Assembly (NCBI RefSeq): GCF_000949135.2
Contig: NZ_JTAN02000001.1
Location: 434,001 to 498,000 of the forward strand
Source: Burkholderia sp. USMB20
Lineage (GTDB): Bacteria > Pseudomonadota > Gammaproteobacteria > Burkholderiales > Burkholderiaceae
Reading direction: 5' to 3'
DNA length: 64,000 nucleotides
This document shows, piece after piece, positions 19,791 through 27,556 of this stretch; the first letter of the stretch is position 1; the number at the start of each line of letters is the position of its first letter. Below the pieces are notes generated by a model. It saw only the letters and a list, made by a program, of their open reading frames with translations. It was not told the DNA's origin and made no database searches. A program made the translations under genes and the position numbers.

Positions 19791-20051
19791 ATGGGTCAAA
19801 AGCGATACATCATCGAAGGCGATGTGCACAGCCACGGCGGACGCGTTGTGTCCGGGGCGCCGAACTCGCGAATCAACGGGCGCGCGATTGCACGCTTGCA
19901 CGATCCCGCGATTTGCGAGATTCACGGCCTGACCTTCATTGCGACGGTGTCGGGTCACGCCCGGTTCGACGGGCAAGTCGCCGCATGCGACGGCGACTTG
20001 CTGGCATGCGGAGCACGCCTGATCGCGAGCCAGGACCAGACGGGAGGCTAA
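19791..20051 (+). CDS. PAAR-domain spike tip protein
   Basis: An 86-residue protein covering one PAAR domain. It has the VHSHGGRVVSGAP opening, the central ARLHDPAICEIHG with metal-ligand His/Cys residues, and the DGDLLACGARLI ending. PAAR proteins cap the VgrG trimer with a zinc-bound cone and can help attach effectors. It follows the adaptor by 19 bp and closes the type VI module; the next gene is on the opposite strand. The short length means there is no fused toxin. Confidence 0.85.
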   Translation: MGQKRYIIEGDVHSHGGRVVSGAPNSRINGRAIARLHDPAICEIHGLTFIATVSGHARFDGQVAACDGDLLACGARLIASQDQTGG

Positions 20052-20120
20052 CGGAAATACGGGGCACGTGGGCGGTGCGCCGGTCGAGCCGGGCGCGTCG
20101 CCCGATCGCGCCGGTGACGC

Positions 20121-21242
20121 TCAGATCACGAATTCCATCGGCTTCGTGCCGCATTGCGCATCGGGCAACGGCTCGCCACGCTGCGTCGCGGCCAACAACC
20201 GACCGATCGCAATGTGGACCACATCGGCGCGCACGCTCGACGGCGTGAAGCCTGCGGCGTTGTCGAGTCCCTCGCGGTGCGCGCGCATGATTCGCACGTC
20301 TTGCTGGATCACGGAATGCGTGTAGAGGTGCAGCAGCGGTTTCAGCGCGCGCAGCACCGCAGCCGGCAAGGAAAAGCGATAGGCGATGTATGTATAGACA
20401 CGCGATCGACGCGTGTCGAGCGGCGTGATCTGGCTGATGATCAGAAAACTCGAACGGCTACCCCAGTGATAGTCGCACCGTGTGACGTTCGGTGCATAAA
20501 AATGATCGGTATGCCGAAGCGGTTCCCTGGACGGATTGGTCAGCCAGTCCAGCATGCCGATCTTGTCGCCATCATCGTGATACGTGACCTCGACGCTCTG
20601 CTGCTTCAGTTCGACGGTCGCCCGTAGTCGCCGCCCAGTGGATGAGCGAAAGATCCGGTCATGCACGAACACCGTATGCGGGACGTCCATGAAGTTCTCG
20701 ACCAGCGCACCGAGATCGCCATCGAACGTATTGACCATGTAGTACGACTGCCACGGCCGTTCGCCGTGGTGTGGCATGTCGAACGGCCGCTTCAGCGCTG
20801 GATCACCTCGCCCGCGATAGACCCAGACGAGGCCGTGCCGAGTCAGCACCGGCAACCTGCGCTGACGATATGGGTAGGTCGTACCGGTCGATTCGGCGCT
20901 TGCGCCGTCGATGCTGGGAATTCGGGTGACGCTGCCGTGCTGGTCGTAATGCCAGCCGTGATACGGACAGACGAGGCAGCCGTCGATGACTTTCCCGGCC
21001 GACAACCGGGTGCCGCGATGCACGCATTGGTCGACGAGCGCGACGATCTCGCCGTCTGCCGCCCGGAATAGCACGATGCCGAGGCCGAGTACGCGCGTGC
21101 CGAACGGTTTGTCCCGCTTGACCTCGGCTTCGGTGCCCGCGACGTACCATTGCTCGACGAGCGCGCCGAAGGCTTCGCCATCGGCGTCCGGCTCGGATTC
21201 GTCGCACGGGGGGCACGTTGATGCGATCGATATGTTCAACAT
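20121..21242 (-). CDS. Rieske-type non-haem iron oxygenase
   Basis: A 373-residue oxygenase subunit. The Rieske [2Fe-2S] ligands are visible as CVHRG (Cys73, His75) and CPYHGWHYD (Cys92, His95). The mononuclear iron site is ENFMDVPHTVFVH (Asn183, Asp186, His189, His194). Single-subunit enzymes of this kind hydroxylate, demethylate or desaturate bulky substrates and need a separate reductase, not present here. The ATG at 21242 overlaps the stop of the upstream GH3-like gene (ATGTTGA), so the two are translationally coupled; a GTG six bases earlier is an alternative. It is the last gene of a three-gene minus-strand operon. Substrate unknown; an acyl chain is likely from context. Confidence 0.85.
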   Translation of the reverse strand: MLNISIASTCPPCDESEPDADGEAFGALVEQWYVAGTEAEVKRDKPFGTRVLGLGIVLFRAADGEIVALVDQCVHRGTRLSAGKVIDGCLVCPYHGWHYDQHGSVTRIPSIDGASAESTGTTYPYRQRRLPVLTRHGLVWVYRGRGDPALKRPFDMPHHGERPWQSYYMVNTFDGDLGALVENFMDVPHTVFVHDRIFRSSTGRRLRATVELKQQSVEVTYHDDGDKIGMLDWLTNPSREPLRHTDHFYAPNVTRCDYHWGSRSSFLIISQITPLDTRRSRVYTYIAYRFSLPAAVLRALKPLLHLYTHSVIQQDVRIMRAHREGLDNAAGFTPSSVRADVVHIAIGRLLAATQRGEPLPDAQCGTKPMEFVI

Positions 21243-22816
21243 GAGCACGCGTCCTCGATGAATGCGCGGAGTGCGTCCGCCACGGCGGGCTTGGCCACCA
21301 GTGCGCGGGGTTTGACGTCGCCAGCCCGGATGCCAGCACGCTCGTGGGCTCGCTGGACGAGATCCGCCAGCTGGGCGGCACCCCCGGGTATACGAACCAC
21401 GCGCAACGGGCCAAGCTGGCCGACCGTGCGTGCGTGTCGGTAGTGAAAAGCGCGGGCGAGAGCCTGTTCCAGCGCATCACGCAGGGCGGCGACGTCCTGC
21501 GTAACGCTTGCAAGCAACAGCAGGTAATGGGGCGGATCCGCGTCTGCGCACGGAATCACGCAACCTTCATCGCCCGGTTGCAGCACCTCGGAAAGCGACG
21601 CAGCCAGACAGGCTTCGTCCAGCTTTTCACCGACCAGATCGCTTTGCGTGCCAGCCCGCCCGACGAAGGCCACGCATGGCGTTCGTCCCGCATATCCGGT
21701 CACACGGACCCGATCGCCGAGCCGATAGCGGTACAGGCCGCCTCCGGTCGTCACGACGACCTCGACCGTATCGCCCGGCTTCAGTTCTTCCACGCCTATC
21801 GCGGTTCCATCGTCGAGCAGGAACTCCAGGAAGTGGCTGCAGACGGCGAGGGGACAGCCGGCCATATCGCCGAACGGCAGGCTGACCACCGCCTCGGTGG
21901 AAAACAAGCCTTTCGGAAGCCATGCGGCCTGCGGAAACAAGGTGCGGGCATGTGCGGCGTAGTGTTTGCTTGGACCGTCCATCCAGCAACTCACTGCCGC
22001 GAGCTGCGGCCACAGCCGGCTGCAGTGGCCATCGTCGAGTGCGCGCCGCAGCGCTGCCGTACGGTTCGACGGCAGCGAATCGAACAGGAAGGTGAGCGTA
22101 TCGCGGCGTTGCGGTTCGGCTTCGTCGAACAGCGGACGAAGCAGACTGGTCAGGAAGGTCGGGCTCCATACGCTGATGAAGGCCAGATCATCAGCGGCGA
22201 TCAGCGCGCGCAACGTTTCGTTGCGCCACGCCCGACCGTCACCCGATAGCGATGGTGCGACGAGCGTCGGTAGCAGATCGACGAGCGGGCTGTCGGCCAG
22301 GTATTCGAGATCGCTGTCCGATCCGATCATGATGCCGTTGGGAGCGCGTTCGCGCGCGTGCATTGGAGGTGACATCGACCAGTACGCGCGCCCGGCCGCG
22401 ACGCCGGGCACGGCGCGATGCAGATCGGAGAGCCAGACGATCAGCGCGAACTGCAATTCTTCGAGAAAGGCCGGCGTATAGGGAATGAGCTTTTGCTGCT
22501 CGCTGCCGCCGCTCGTGCGCTCGAAGAAGCGTGGCGCTTGCGCGGTCAGGATCGGAGCGGACTCCTTGAGTGCACGATCGATCCATCGGGACATGCCGGC
22601 GTAGGGGGCCACCGGCACGCGCTCGCGAAATTGTGCCGGATCTGCGATATCGGCAAACCCGTTGGCAATGCCGAACGTCGTGTTCCGATTCGCGGCGAGC
22701 AAGCGTGACAGATAGGCCGCCTGCGCGTCGCCCGGCGCATCGAGCGCGCTGAGCCACGCGCGACGGAAGGGTTCTGCTGCCGCGCCAAACGTGGCCCACG
22801 CATCCTGTGCACGCAC
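21236..22816 (-). CDS. GH3-family acyl-adenylating ligase-like protein
   Basis: A 526-residue protein of the GH3 family. In plants this family joins acids to amino acids through an acyl-adenylate; bacterial members are less studied. Visible family blocks: FERTSGGSEQQKLIPYT (ATP-binding motif 1), RAYWSMSPP, the VEVVVTTGGGLYRYRLGDRV motif and FVGRAGTQSDLVGEKLDE. I chose GTG at 22816, 13 bp after the desaturase stop and preceded by GAGAGG; the longer frame upstream overlaps the desaturase. It lies between a desaturase and a Rieske oxygenase, so it may conjugate a modified fatty acid to an amine or amino acid (inference). Confidence 0.8.
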   Translation of the reverse strand: MRAQDAWATFGAAAEPFRRAWLSALDAPGDAQAAYLSRLLAANRNTTFGIANGFADIADPAQFRERVPVAPYAGMSRWIDRALKESAPILTAQAPRFFERTSGGSEQQKLIPYTPAFLEELQFALIVWLSDLHRAVPGVAAGRAYWSMSPPMHARERAPNGIMIGSDSDLEYLADSPLVDLLPTLVAPSLSGDGRAWRNETLRALIAADDLAFISVWSPTFLTSLLRPLFDEAEPQRRDTLTFLFDSLPSNRTAALRRALDDGHCSRLWPQLAAVSCWMDGPSKHYAAHARTLFPQAAWLPKGLFSTEAVVSLPFGDMAGCPLAVCSHFLEFLLDDGTAIGVEELKPGDTVEVVVTTGGGLYRYRLGDRVRVTGYAGRTPCVAFVGRAGTQSDLVGEKLDEACLAASLSEVLQPGDEGCVIPCADADPPHYLLLLASVTQDVAALRDALEQALARAFHYRHARTVGQLGPLRVVRIPGGAAQLADLVQRAHERAGIRAGDVKPRALVAKPAVADALRAFIEDACSC

Positions 22817-22829
22817 GTGCGTCCTCTCG

Positions 22830-23765
22830 TCAGAAATAGGTCTTTTCGAGCTGTGTTGGATCGCTGGGCAAACGCCGGGGCGCCTCGAACACATGCAGCC
22901 AACCGTACCACAGCGGTCGCGTCTCCGCTGCGTCGGAGCATGCATGAAGCTCCTGCCAGCGCAGGCTCGGATGCCGGTGATGCGTCAGGTTGTAGTTGAA
23001 GTTGAGGAACGCCCAGCGGATCAGTGCGGGGGCACGCATGTTGTATGTGCCCTCGACAACGTCGAGCGGCGTGTGCATGTGATACACCCATTGGAGCGAC
23101 GACCACGAAAACGCGAATGCGAGGTAGGCAATCGCGATGTCGAGCACGCGCCAGTCCAGCAATGCACCCAGTGCAATCCACGCGGCCACGGCTGCGAGGG
23201 TTTCGTATCGAATTCGTCGAAAGTCGGCCTGGTCGAAGTCCCTGAACGCAGCCGCATACGTGTTGTCGTGTCCGTACTTCGCCCAACCATGCGGGATGCG
23301 ACTCGGAAGCACGGCCAGGACGAAGCTGCCCGCGAAACTCGCCAACCAAATGCCGCCGACGATCGCCACGTAGTATTCGATTCGCTTGCGCCACAGCGAA
23401 ACGTCCGGCTCGACGAAGTCCACCCGCTCCGCAGGCGTTCGATTCCGCACGTGGTGACCGAGATGATTCACGTGGATCAGCGTTGCTGCGGCGCCGAACA
23501 TCGTCGATGCCCACCACATCATCAAGTAGTTGATTTCCCCGCGCCGATGCCCGAAACCGTGGAATGTTTCGTGCATCATCGAAAACACACCTTGCATGAT
23601 CAGGCAGAACGGTACGAGCGACACCCAGCGCAAGGGGCTCGTACCATGCGACAGCCACGTCAGGATGCCGGCCCATGCAACGCTCTGCAGCGCGAGCACG
23701 CAGAGATTCAGCCGATCGAACCGTCGCGAACGATTATCTATGGCGCTTGCATTGGCAACGAACAT
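22830..23765 (-). CDS. Membrane fatty acid desaturase/hydroxylase
   Basis: A 311-residue integral membrane diiron enzyme with three histidine boxes: HETFHGFGH (from about residue 65), HLGHH (about 101-105) and NLTHHRHP (about 260), separated by four hydrophobic segments. Such enzymes desaturate or hydroxylate acyl chains. The start chosen is ATG 23765 (MFVANASAIDNR); the frame is open for 21 more codons but those are arginine/histidine-rich and unlike the family. It is the first gene of the minus-strand operon and faces the COG3687-type gene across a 113-bp divergent promoter region. Confidence 0.85.
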   Translation of the reverse strand: MFVANASAIDNRSRRFDRLNLCVLALQSVAWAGILTWLSHGTSPLRWVSLVPFCLIMQGVFSMMHETFHGFGHRRGEINYLMMWWASTMFGAAATLIHVNHLGHHVRNRTPAERVDFVEPDVSLWRKRIEYYVAIVGGIWLASFAGSFVLAVLPSRIPHGWAKYGHDNTYAAAFRDFDQADFRRIRYETLAAVAAWIALGALLDWRVLDIAIAYLAFAFSWSSLQWVYHMHTPLDVVEGTYNMRAPALIRWAFLNFNYNLTHHRHPSLRWQELHACSDAAETRPLWYGWLHVFEAPRRLPSDPTQLEKTYF

Positions 23766-23878
23766 ACAATTCGGACATGGATGGTGGCGGCGACGCAGAG
23801 CATACCTTCGATCGCCATCATCGAACAATACGCCCGCCTGCGCTGACCCTGCGCGTTACGCCACGATCGGCCACGACC

Positions 23879-24763
23879 ATGTACGCCAAACGAACCGACG
23901 ATTCAACGCATGAACGCCGCAACGACGCGGCAGACATCCGTCGGCGCAATCCGCGTTTTTGCTTCGCCGACCACATTCCGCGCTATTGGTATCGTGACAA
24001 CCGCCGCGTGACGCGCTTTTTCGACGCGTTCTCGATCATGTTTCCGCTTGGCGAGAAGTTCTTTGTCGATAGCGTGAGGCAGTACTGCGACGCGCTGCCG
24101 GCCGACGGCACGCTCGCCGCGCAAGTGGATGCTTTCCTGTACCAGGAAGCCGCTCATATCCGCGAGCACCGCGCGTATAACCGGCGCCTGGCTCGCCAGG
24201 GCATGCCGGTCGACGCACTCGAGGCGCTCATGCGGAGACGGCAGCAACAATGCCGGCGTGTCGCTTCGCCGCTGCTTCAATTGACCTTCACGGCATGTCT
24301 TGAGCACTACACGGCCATTCTGGCCGATCTGCTATTGCGCGATCCGGCCATTCTCGACGGCGTCGACCCGTCGATGGCCGCGATCTGGCGGTGGCATGCG
24401 ATAGAGGAAACCGAACACAAGGCCGTCGCGTTCGACGTATTTCGCGCTTGCGGCGGCGGCGCGATCAAGCGCTATTTCATGCGGACGGCGGCGATGCTCG
24501 GCGTTACGGCATGCTTCGTCGTCGATCTGGGCTATTTCATCGTCCGTCTCGCGCGTGCCGACCGCGACGCCGGCAATTGGCGAAGCTGGGCACAGCTTGG
24601 CTGGTGGCTGTTCGGCGCGCCGGGCATCGTTACCCGCGTGCTGCCTGCGTGGCTGGCATGGTTCTCGCCGCGTTTTCACCCTGCCCGAATCGGGAATCCA
24701 GCCACGCTGGCTGCTGCCCGCGCGGCGCTCGCTGCCGATGGCGTGACAACGGAGCCGGCATGA
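23879..24763 (+). CDS. COG3687-type 'metal-dependent hydrolase' with diiron ferritin-like motif
   Basis: A 294-residue protein of the PF10118/COG3687 family, usually annotated as a predicted metal-dependent hydrolase. The visible ligands instead fit a four-helix diiron oxygenase: Glu59 (PLGEKFF), Glu90-x2-His93 (YQEAAH), Glu142 (CLEHYT) and Glu177-x2-His180 (IEETEH). The E...ExxH...E...ExxH order and spacing are those of ferritin-like oxygenases. A hydrophobic segment near residues 203-223 could dip into the membrane. Start at ATG 23879; the frame is open upstream but overlaps the divergent gene. It overlaps the next gene by ATGA. Confidence 0.75.
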   Translation: MYAKRTDDSTHERRNDAADIRRRNPRFCFADHIPRYWYRDNRRVTRFFDAFSIMFPLGEKFFVDSVRQYCDALPADGTLAAQVDAFLYQEAAHIREHRAYNRRLARQGMPVDALEALMRRRQQQCRRVASPLLQLTFTACLEHYTAILADLLLRDPAILDGVDPSMAAIWRWHAIEETEHKAVAFDVFRACGGGAIKRYFMRTAAMLGVTACFVVDLGYFIVRLARADRDAGNWRSWAQLGWWLFGAPGIVTRVLPAWLAWFSPRFHPARIGNPATLAAARAALAADGVTTEPA

Positions 24764-25680
24764 GCGCACGGTGTCCGGCATGGTCGCCGTCCGGCTTCGA
24801 CGAGTGGCGGCAACACTACCCGTTGACGCCGTTCGAACCGGCGCCCGCAGCACTCGACTGGACCGGGCGCTTCATCGAATGTTGGCACGCGCATGGCGCT
24901 CACGCATTCCCGGACACCGTCATCGTGCTGGTTGCGGGACTCTATTCCGAATGGATACCTGCCTGCTTCGGGCATGCTGCGCGGGCGTTGCGTGCCGCGC
25001 GGTACTCAGTCCTTCGTGTGCCGGTCCGCTCGTCGCGCGCCGTTGCCGAGCAGGGCGCGCATATCGTGCGCAACCTGTATGCGCGCTTGCCCGCTGATCG
25101 CCGTTTTATCGTCCTTACCCATAGCAAGGGCGGGCTCGATGCATTGGCGGCTCTGCATGCGGATTCAGGGCTTCGTGCTCGCTGCGACGGTATCGCACTC
25201 GTTCAGCCGCCCGTCGGCCCGAGTGCGATCGTCGATGGCCTGCTCGAGCAACGGGGGGCGCGCATCGATCCCGCATGGTTGGGTCGAGCCGCCGGGAGAT
25301 TGCTGCGCACACGCTGGCTGCATGCAGGCTCGCGCGATATCGGCAGCGGGCGCGACGCGGGCATCGCGAATCTGTTGTCTGCGGTGCCCGGTGGCCTGCA
25401 CTGTGTGCATGTCGTGAGCTGGTCGATAGAACGCACGTCCCGGTTCGACGCACATCACTCATGCCTCGACCGCTACCGTCCCGGTTGTGCGCATGACGGA
25501 CAGTTCTACCTCGATCACCAGACGATTCGCGGCATGCCCCAAGTGTGCGTGCCGCATCTCGACCATGGCCAGCCTGTACTCGGCGGCGCCGGCTTCGATG
25601 CGGGGCGTTTCTGGCTTGCACTCGTTGCGCTCCTGAACGACACGCGAGCGGCTGCGGTCGCGAGCGGTCAGACGAGATAG
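24760..25680 (+). CDS. Alpha/beta-hydrolase-like protein
   Basis: A 306-residue protein with an alpha/beta-hydrolase pattern: the strand TVIVLVAGLYSEW near residue 53, and an elbow VLTHSKGGLDALAAL with the probable nucleophile Ser in HSKGG rather than GXSXG. Histidines near the C-terminus (HDGQFYLDHQTI) could complete a triad. It starts by ATGA overlap with the diiron-type gene, so the two are co-translated and probably act together, perhaps as thioesterase or acyltransferase plus oxygenase. It converges with the GNAT gene and overlaps it by 13 bp. Confidence 0.7.
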   Translation: MSARCPAWSPSGFDEWRQHYPLTPFEPAPAALDWTGRFIECWHAHGAHAFPDTVIVLVAGLYSEWIPACFGHAARALRAARYSVLRVPVRSSRAVAEQGAHIVRNLYARLPADRRFIVLTHSKGGLDALAALHADSGLRARCDGIALVQPPVGPSAIVDGLLEQRGARIDPAWLGRAAGRLLRTRWLHAGSRDIGSGRDAGIANLLSAVPGGLHCVHVVSWSIERTSRFDAHHSCLDRYRPGCAHDGQFYLDHQTIRGMPQVCVPHLDHGQPVLGGAGFDAGRFWLALVALLNDTRAAAVASGQTR

Positions 25681-26786
25681 ATTTCGAATCCCGGGATCGC
25701 TTCGGTGCCGCCCGGATCAAGTGTGCGCGCGCCGGGCGTGGATAGCGTGTATAGATCCATCGGCAGTGCGGTGTACCGATAACCGTGCAAGGCGGGCCAT
25801 AGCGGGTCGTGATCGTACAGGCAAAGCTGCAGCAACGCATAGCGGCTCCGCTCTCGTTGCCAGACCGCATCGAGCAGTGCCTGTGCGATGTCCGGGTTGC
25901 GTCCGCTCACATGCAGATGAGTCAGGTAGATGTCCTGAAGCGGCTGGCCGGGTGCTGCGATGGGAGGGCGTCCGAGCAACGGCGCGATGGCGTTGAAGCC
26001 GTGACGCAGCGCACCGAGCGAGCGCGGCAGACGTTCCAGCACGATGCGCTTGATACGTCCTGCATCCCACGGAGCAACGCAGCCCACGATACGCCGCTGC
26101 GCGTTACGTGCGACCAGAAAGCGCTCGATTCCAAAGTCGGGCCAGACGTTCAGGCGGCGCGCGAATTCGTCCGCCGTAAAGACGCAACCGAAGGGTTGGG
26201 AACGCGACTCCTGGTCCAGAAATGCGCGGAGCGCGTCGGCGTCGGCGGCCGACGCGTTCGTGATCCTGACGGAGCCGGCGCTCCGCGCAGCGATACGCCG
26301 CGCATAGATCGACACGTTACTGTAGCCGCGCCAATGTCGAAATCCGAGCCGGGTCCGCTTGCCTGTCTTGAATAGCGATTGCGTTGCGATCCTGTTGTCG
26401 CGAATGACGCAGCAGTACGTATGCTGCACATCTTCGTGCCGGGCGAGATCAGCGAGGCGATCGACGACATAGTCGACCCACGTGTGCGCCAGTTCGCGAT
26501 CGGGTGCGATGCGCAAGTCGCCGAGGTAAGCGATGCGCTGTTTCTCGCCGGCGATGTAGCCGTCGCGAACGACCATGCTGGCTATTCCTTTGACGCGCCC
26601 GGCGCTGTCCTCCGCGAGCCAGGTTCGATAGTCGTTCGAATGACACCGATGCAGTGCGGAGTAATCCGGCGAGCGATCGAAGCGAAGCGGCATTCCGCTT
26701 AGCATCGCGTAACGTGTTTGAAACGCGAGGAGCCGTTCGTTGTCGACCGCTGTGGCTAGCCGGATCCGCGTCATCGGCTCATTCAC
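25668..26786 (-). CDS. GNAT-family N-acyltransferase-like protein
   Basis: A 372-residue protein with a GNAT-like N-terminal half (RIRLATAVDNERLLAFQTRY, then AYLGDLRIAPDRE in the CoA-binding region near residues 85-98) and a second GNAT-like region (SVRITNASAADADALRAFLD onward), so it may be a tandem GNAT. These proteins pass an acyl group from CoA or ACP to an amine. It overlaps the preceding GNAT gene by 8 bp, so the pair is one operon. The acceptor cannot be read from sequence. Confidence 0.7.
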   Translation of the reverse strand: MNEPMTRIRLATAVDNERLLAFQTRYAMLSGMPLRFDRSPDYSALHRCHSNDYRTWLAEDSAGRVKGIASMVVRDGYIAGEKQRIAYLGDLRIAPDRELAHTWVDYVVDRLADLARHEDVQHTYCCVIRDNRIATQSLFKTGKRTRLGFRHWRGYSNVSIYARRIAARSAGSVRITNASAADADALRAFLDQESRSQPFGCVFTADEFARRLNVWPDFGIERFLVARNAQRRIVGCVAPWDAGRIKRIVLERLPRSLGALRHGFNAIAPLLGRPPIAAPGQPLQDIYLTHLHVSGRNPDIAQALLDAVWQRERSRYALLQLCLYDHDPLWPALHGYRYTALPMDLYTLSTPGARTLDPGGTEAIPGFEIYLV

Positions 26787-27504
26787 CGGTGAAGATTCGT
26801 CTTGCCATCGGGCGCAGGTTTTCCGGCGTCAGTTCACACAGGCAGGCGAGCTCGTTGCCGCATGCGTATTCTGGATTGCGCTCCAGAAAATAGGCGACAT
26901 CCGGCAGCCGTCGATGCACGTCCGGCACTTCGGCGAGGGCTGGGGCGAGGCGGCCTTGCGGTACCGGAAACTTGAGCACGCCGGACGCGGCGTCGTATGC
27001 GTGCCCGAAGCGCTCAACTGCCAGATGATCGAGCAGTGCCTGATTCACGGGCTCAGTCGGTCGGTCGAATCGCGGGGTGAAGTCATGCGCGAACGCTCGC
27101 AAGTAGCGGTACGTACGATGCCCTTTGCAGATCAGAAACCAGTATAGTGCCACGTCGGGCGAGTTGCGTTTGAGCTCACCTGCGAGTCGAATCCAGCAAA
27201 ACGCGAGTTGCTGGCTGCCCCAGCAGGCCGGATCCACGATCGTGTCGCCGGAAAACAGGATGCGCAGTGTGGTGTCGCACCACTGCTGTTCATATAGTTT
27301 CAATGTGGAGAAGCCGCGCAGCTTGCCGGTGTCATCGCGCATGATGACGCAATGTGTCTTGTCGTCGAGATCGTGTTCGAAACGTGCCTGTTCCGTATCC
27401 CGGTAACAGGTCGAGTAGAGCGCGTACATATGTGCAACGTCGACGTCGCGCAGCTGCGCACGTGTCATGGAACTGGCTCGAAGCGGCATAGCGTCGTTAT
27501 TCAT
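26779..27504 (-). CDS. GNAT-like acyltransferase, second of pair
   Basis: A 241-residue protein with GNAT-like features: AHMYALYSTCYRDTEQARFE, a beta segment HCVIMRDDTGKLRGFSTLKL, and ILFSGDTIVDPACWGSQQLA where CoA would bind. It resembles acyl-homoserine-lactone-synthase-like or N-acyl amino acid synthase folds only loosely. ATG 27504 is taken as start without a clear ribosome site; ATG 27489 is an alternative. Its start lies back to back with the PAP2-desaturase gene, so the two share a promoter region. Confidence 0.6.
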   Translation of the reverse strand: MNNDAMPLRASSMTRAQLRDVDVAHMYALYSTCYRDTEQARFEHDLDDKTHCVIMRDDTGKLRGFSTLKLYEQQWCDTTLRILFSGDTIVDPACWGSQQLAFCWIRLAGELKRNSPDVALYWFLICKGHRTYRYLRAFAHDFTPRFDRPTEPVNQALLDHLAVERFGHAYDAASGVLKFPVPQGRLAPALAEVPDVHRRLPDVAYFLERNPEYACGNELACLCELTPENLRPMARRIFTGE

Positions 27505-27556
27505 GCGAGCTGAAACGATTTATCATGATACGCGATTGAGCCGCTCCTTTTTTCAC

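Noticed and set aside
22817..22945. Longer start for the GH3-like protein
   Set aside because: The extra residues overlap the desaturase gene and are cysteine/arginine-rich; GTG 22816 has a better ribosome site.
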